Positions 5,743-6,681 of a stretch of DNA of 6,681 nucleotides are shown piece by piece. Where the stretch lies: NCBI GenBank assembly GCA_947460525.1, contig CANHIV010000056.1, positions 1 through 6,681 of the forward strand, given 5' to 3'. The DNA comes from Flavobacteriales bacterium. Lineage in GTDB: Bacteria; Bacteroidota; Bacteroidia; Flavobacteriales_D; Sanyastnellaceae. Made by a program: the position numbers and the translations under genes. The first letter of the stretch is position 1, and each line of letters begins with the position of its first letter. Under the pieces are notes generated by a model, which did no database searches, was not told the DNA's origin, and saw only the letters and a program-made list of their open reading frames with translations.

Positions 5743-6224
5743 TATTGTACGCGGTTAAAGTTGAATTTATAAATCACATTTTTGAAACCACTGGAACACT
5801 TTTTCTCAATGTTCAAGTTCATTTCTTCTGAGTTGACATTCACCATGCTGCCAAGCGCAATGGTGATGGTGTCATTTAAATTTTCTAGATAAAGAAACGA
5901 TGGAGCCATGACATCATCCAAATGCCATGTACCTGAATCACCCAAGAAATTTTTCCCAACATTGATGCTCACGTCGTAGGTGTGCGTTGCAGCATCAAGA
6001 TTCACGCGCATGGGTTCCACACCATCTACTACGTAGTAGTTGGTGAAATCACGTTGTTCCAAAATAGGACTATTGGGATCTTGAATATAGAAGTGTTGAA
6101 GTTCCCATGTTCCGCTCATGCCAATTTCTTTGTTGGTCACGTCGCCAAGATCACCTTTGATTTCTGGTTTACATCCTACCCACAAAAAAGTGAGTGCTGT
6201 AATTGCGAAAATATATTTTTTCAT
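5742..6224 (-). CDS. Small lipocalin-like lipoprotein of the Sus-type operon (DUF5004-like)
   Basis: This is a predicted lipoprotein of 160 aa. MKKYIFAITALTFLWVGC gives a short signal peptide with the acceptor cysteine at 18. The lipobox is atypical because Trp sits at -3. The mature start C-K-P-E-I-K-G-D carries mixed charge, which could fit surface export in Bacteroidota. The rest is beta-rich with two 'GTWEL/GTWHL' strands (38-42 and 98-102), a pattern seen in lipocalin-like and DUF5004-type proteins that accompany SusD. I infer membership from that pattern only. An ATG 15 nt upstream (6239) would add five residues, but the shorter start gives a typical MKK signal peptide. It begins 20 nt after the SusD stop codon, and its own stop overlaps the next ATG. 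Its role is unknown; a ligand-binding accessory of the SusCD complex is plausible. Confidence 0.8.
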   Translation of the reverse strand: MKKYIFAITALTFLWVGCKPEIKGDLGDVTNKEIGMSGTWELQHFYIQDPNSPILEQRDFTNYYVVDGVEPMRVNLDAATHTYDVSINVGKNFLGDSGTWHLDDVMAPSFLYLENLNDTITIALGSMVNVNSEEMNLNIEKKCSSGFKNVIYKFNFNRVQ

Positions 6225-6244
6225 GATTTTGCTTGTCATTGTTT

Positions 6245-6681
6245 TTAGTTACAACCGCCTTCTGGATTTCCAACAAAGCTGGCACCGGTAAATTCATTGT
6301 TCGGAAATTGCAATGCCATTCCTGGACAGTTCCAAGGTGAAGTTCGGATATTCGAAACAACACCTTCAACAGCGAGTCTTCTGAATTGATCCAACCATTT
6401 TCCTTCACCAATGGTTTCAATGCGGTACTCTCTTCTTGCAGCTGCTTTCACTTCATCGGCTGTTGAAGATGTAGAGATGCTGTTGTCTTGTGAATAAGCG
6501 CGACCACGAACTTTGTTGATGTCTGCAATGGCTTCATTTAATCTGCCAGTCTGTGCGTAGGCTATGGCTTCCGCACGAATCAACATCAACTCAGTTTGAT
6601 AGATCAAAGGAATGTTGAATACTACTTTGTCTTGAAAGCGCGCCAAAGTCTTCTTGGATCCATTGTTTCCCAACCAACCCA
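6245..6681 (-). CDS. SusD/RagB-family outer-membrane substrate-binding lipoprotein, C-terminal fragment
   Basis: The last 144 codons are present and the frame stays open to the window edge; the TTG at 6673-6671 is an internal leucine, not a start. The fragment shows the SusD C-terminal region: a helix with IYQTELMLIRAEAIAYAQTG, then LNEAIADINKVRGRA (the TPR-like closing helices), ARREYRIETIGEGKWLDQFRR, and the final P.NEF.G..F.GNPEGGCN, which corresponds to the usual 'P..E...N..L.QNPGY' ending. SusD proteins sit on the cell surface as the lid of a SusC TonB-dependent channel and capture glycans or, in the RagB case, peptides. The substrate cannot be inferred because the N-terminal binding part is missing. 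The paired susC gene should lie just beyond 6681. Two small exported proteins follow in the same operon. Confidence 0.94.
   Translation of the reverse strand, partial: GWLGNNGSKKTLARFQDKVVFNIPLIYQTELMLIRAEAIAYAQTGRLNEAIADINKVRGRAYSQDNSISTSSTADEVKAAARREYRIETIGEGKWLDQFRRLAVEGVVSNIRTSPWNCPGMALQFPNNEFTGASFVGNPEGGCN

Noticed and set aside
6671..6673. TTG as the start of a 142-aa protein at the right edge
   Set aside because: The frame is open upstream to the window edge and the content is the C-terminal part of SusD, so the TTG is an internal leucine codon.

Overview
The window looks like part of a Bacteroidota chromosome. Three things support this: a SusD-type C-terminus followed by Sus-style accessory proteins; two perfect Bacteroidota housekeeping promoters (TTTG, 19 nt, TATATTTG, fitting the -33/-7 pattern TTTG/TAnnTTTG); and starts that lack a clear Shine-Dalgarno sequence. 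I cannot name the genus. Every gene I can support lies on the minus strand, so transcription runs from position 6681 towards position 1. No RNA genes, CRISPR arrays, insertion sequences or long nucleotide repeats were seen, and no stretch above 100 bases is without a gene or a named signal.

Region A (6681 to about 4861) is the end of a Sus/Rag-type outer-membrane uptake operon. It holds the last 144 residues of a SusD-family lipoprotein, a small lipocalin-like lipoprotein (about 160 aa), and a cysteine-rich secreted protein made of two related beta-rich halves. The last two overlap by one base (TAATG). A strong hairpin terminator closes the operon. The SusC partner and the promoter would lie beyond 6681.

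Region B (4867 to 616) is a three-gene operon. Its promoter overlaps the U-tract of the preceding terminator. It encodes two different POT-family proton-coupled peptide transporters in tandem, then an exported thioredoxin-fold protein fused to a TonB C-terminal domain. The first transporter carries a roughly 100-residue periplasmic insertion between TM7 and TM8. The genes are packed with a 3-nt gap and an 11-nt overlap, which suggests coupled translation. Two starts were moved from upstream TTG codons to ATG; in one case the TTG lies upstream of the promoter's -7 box.

Region C (607 to 138) is a single-gene unit for ribosomal protein L19 (rplS), with its own promoter and a textbook intrinsic terminator. 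Region D (95 to 1) is the first 31 codons of an SRPBCC/AHSA1-like gene that runs off the window edge.

Together, regions A and B could form an uptake chain: SusCD-type import across the outer membrane, then POT import of di- and tripeptides across the inner membrane. This is inference. The substrate of the SusD protein cannot be read here, and the two operons are separately terminated and promoted. I see no clearly new defence or mobile system. The most unusual items are the thioredoxin-TonB fusion, the large POT insertion with an altered TM7 motif, and the compact terminator/promoter junction.
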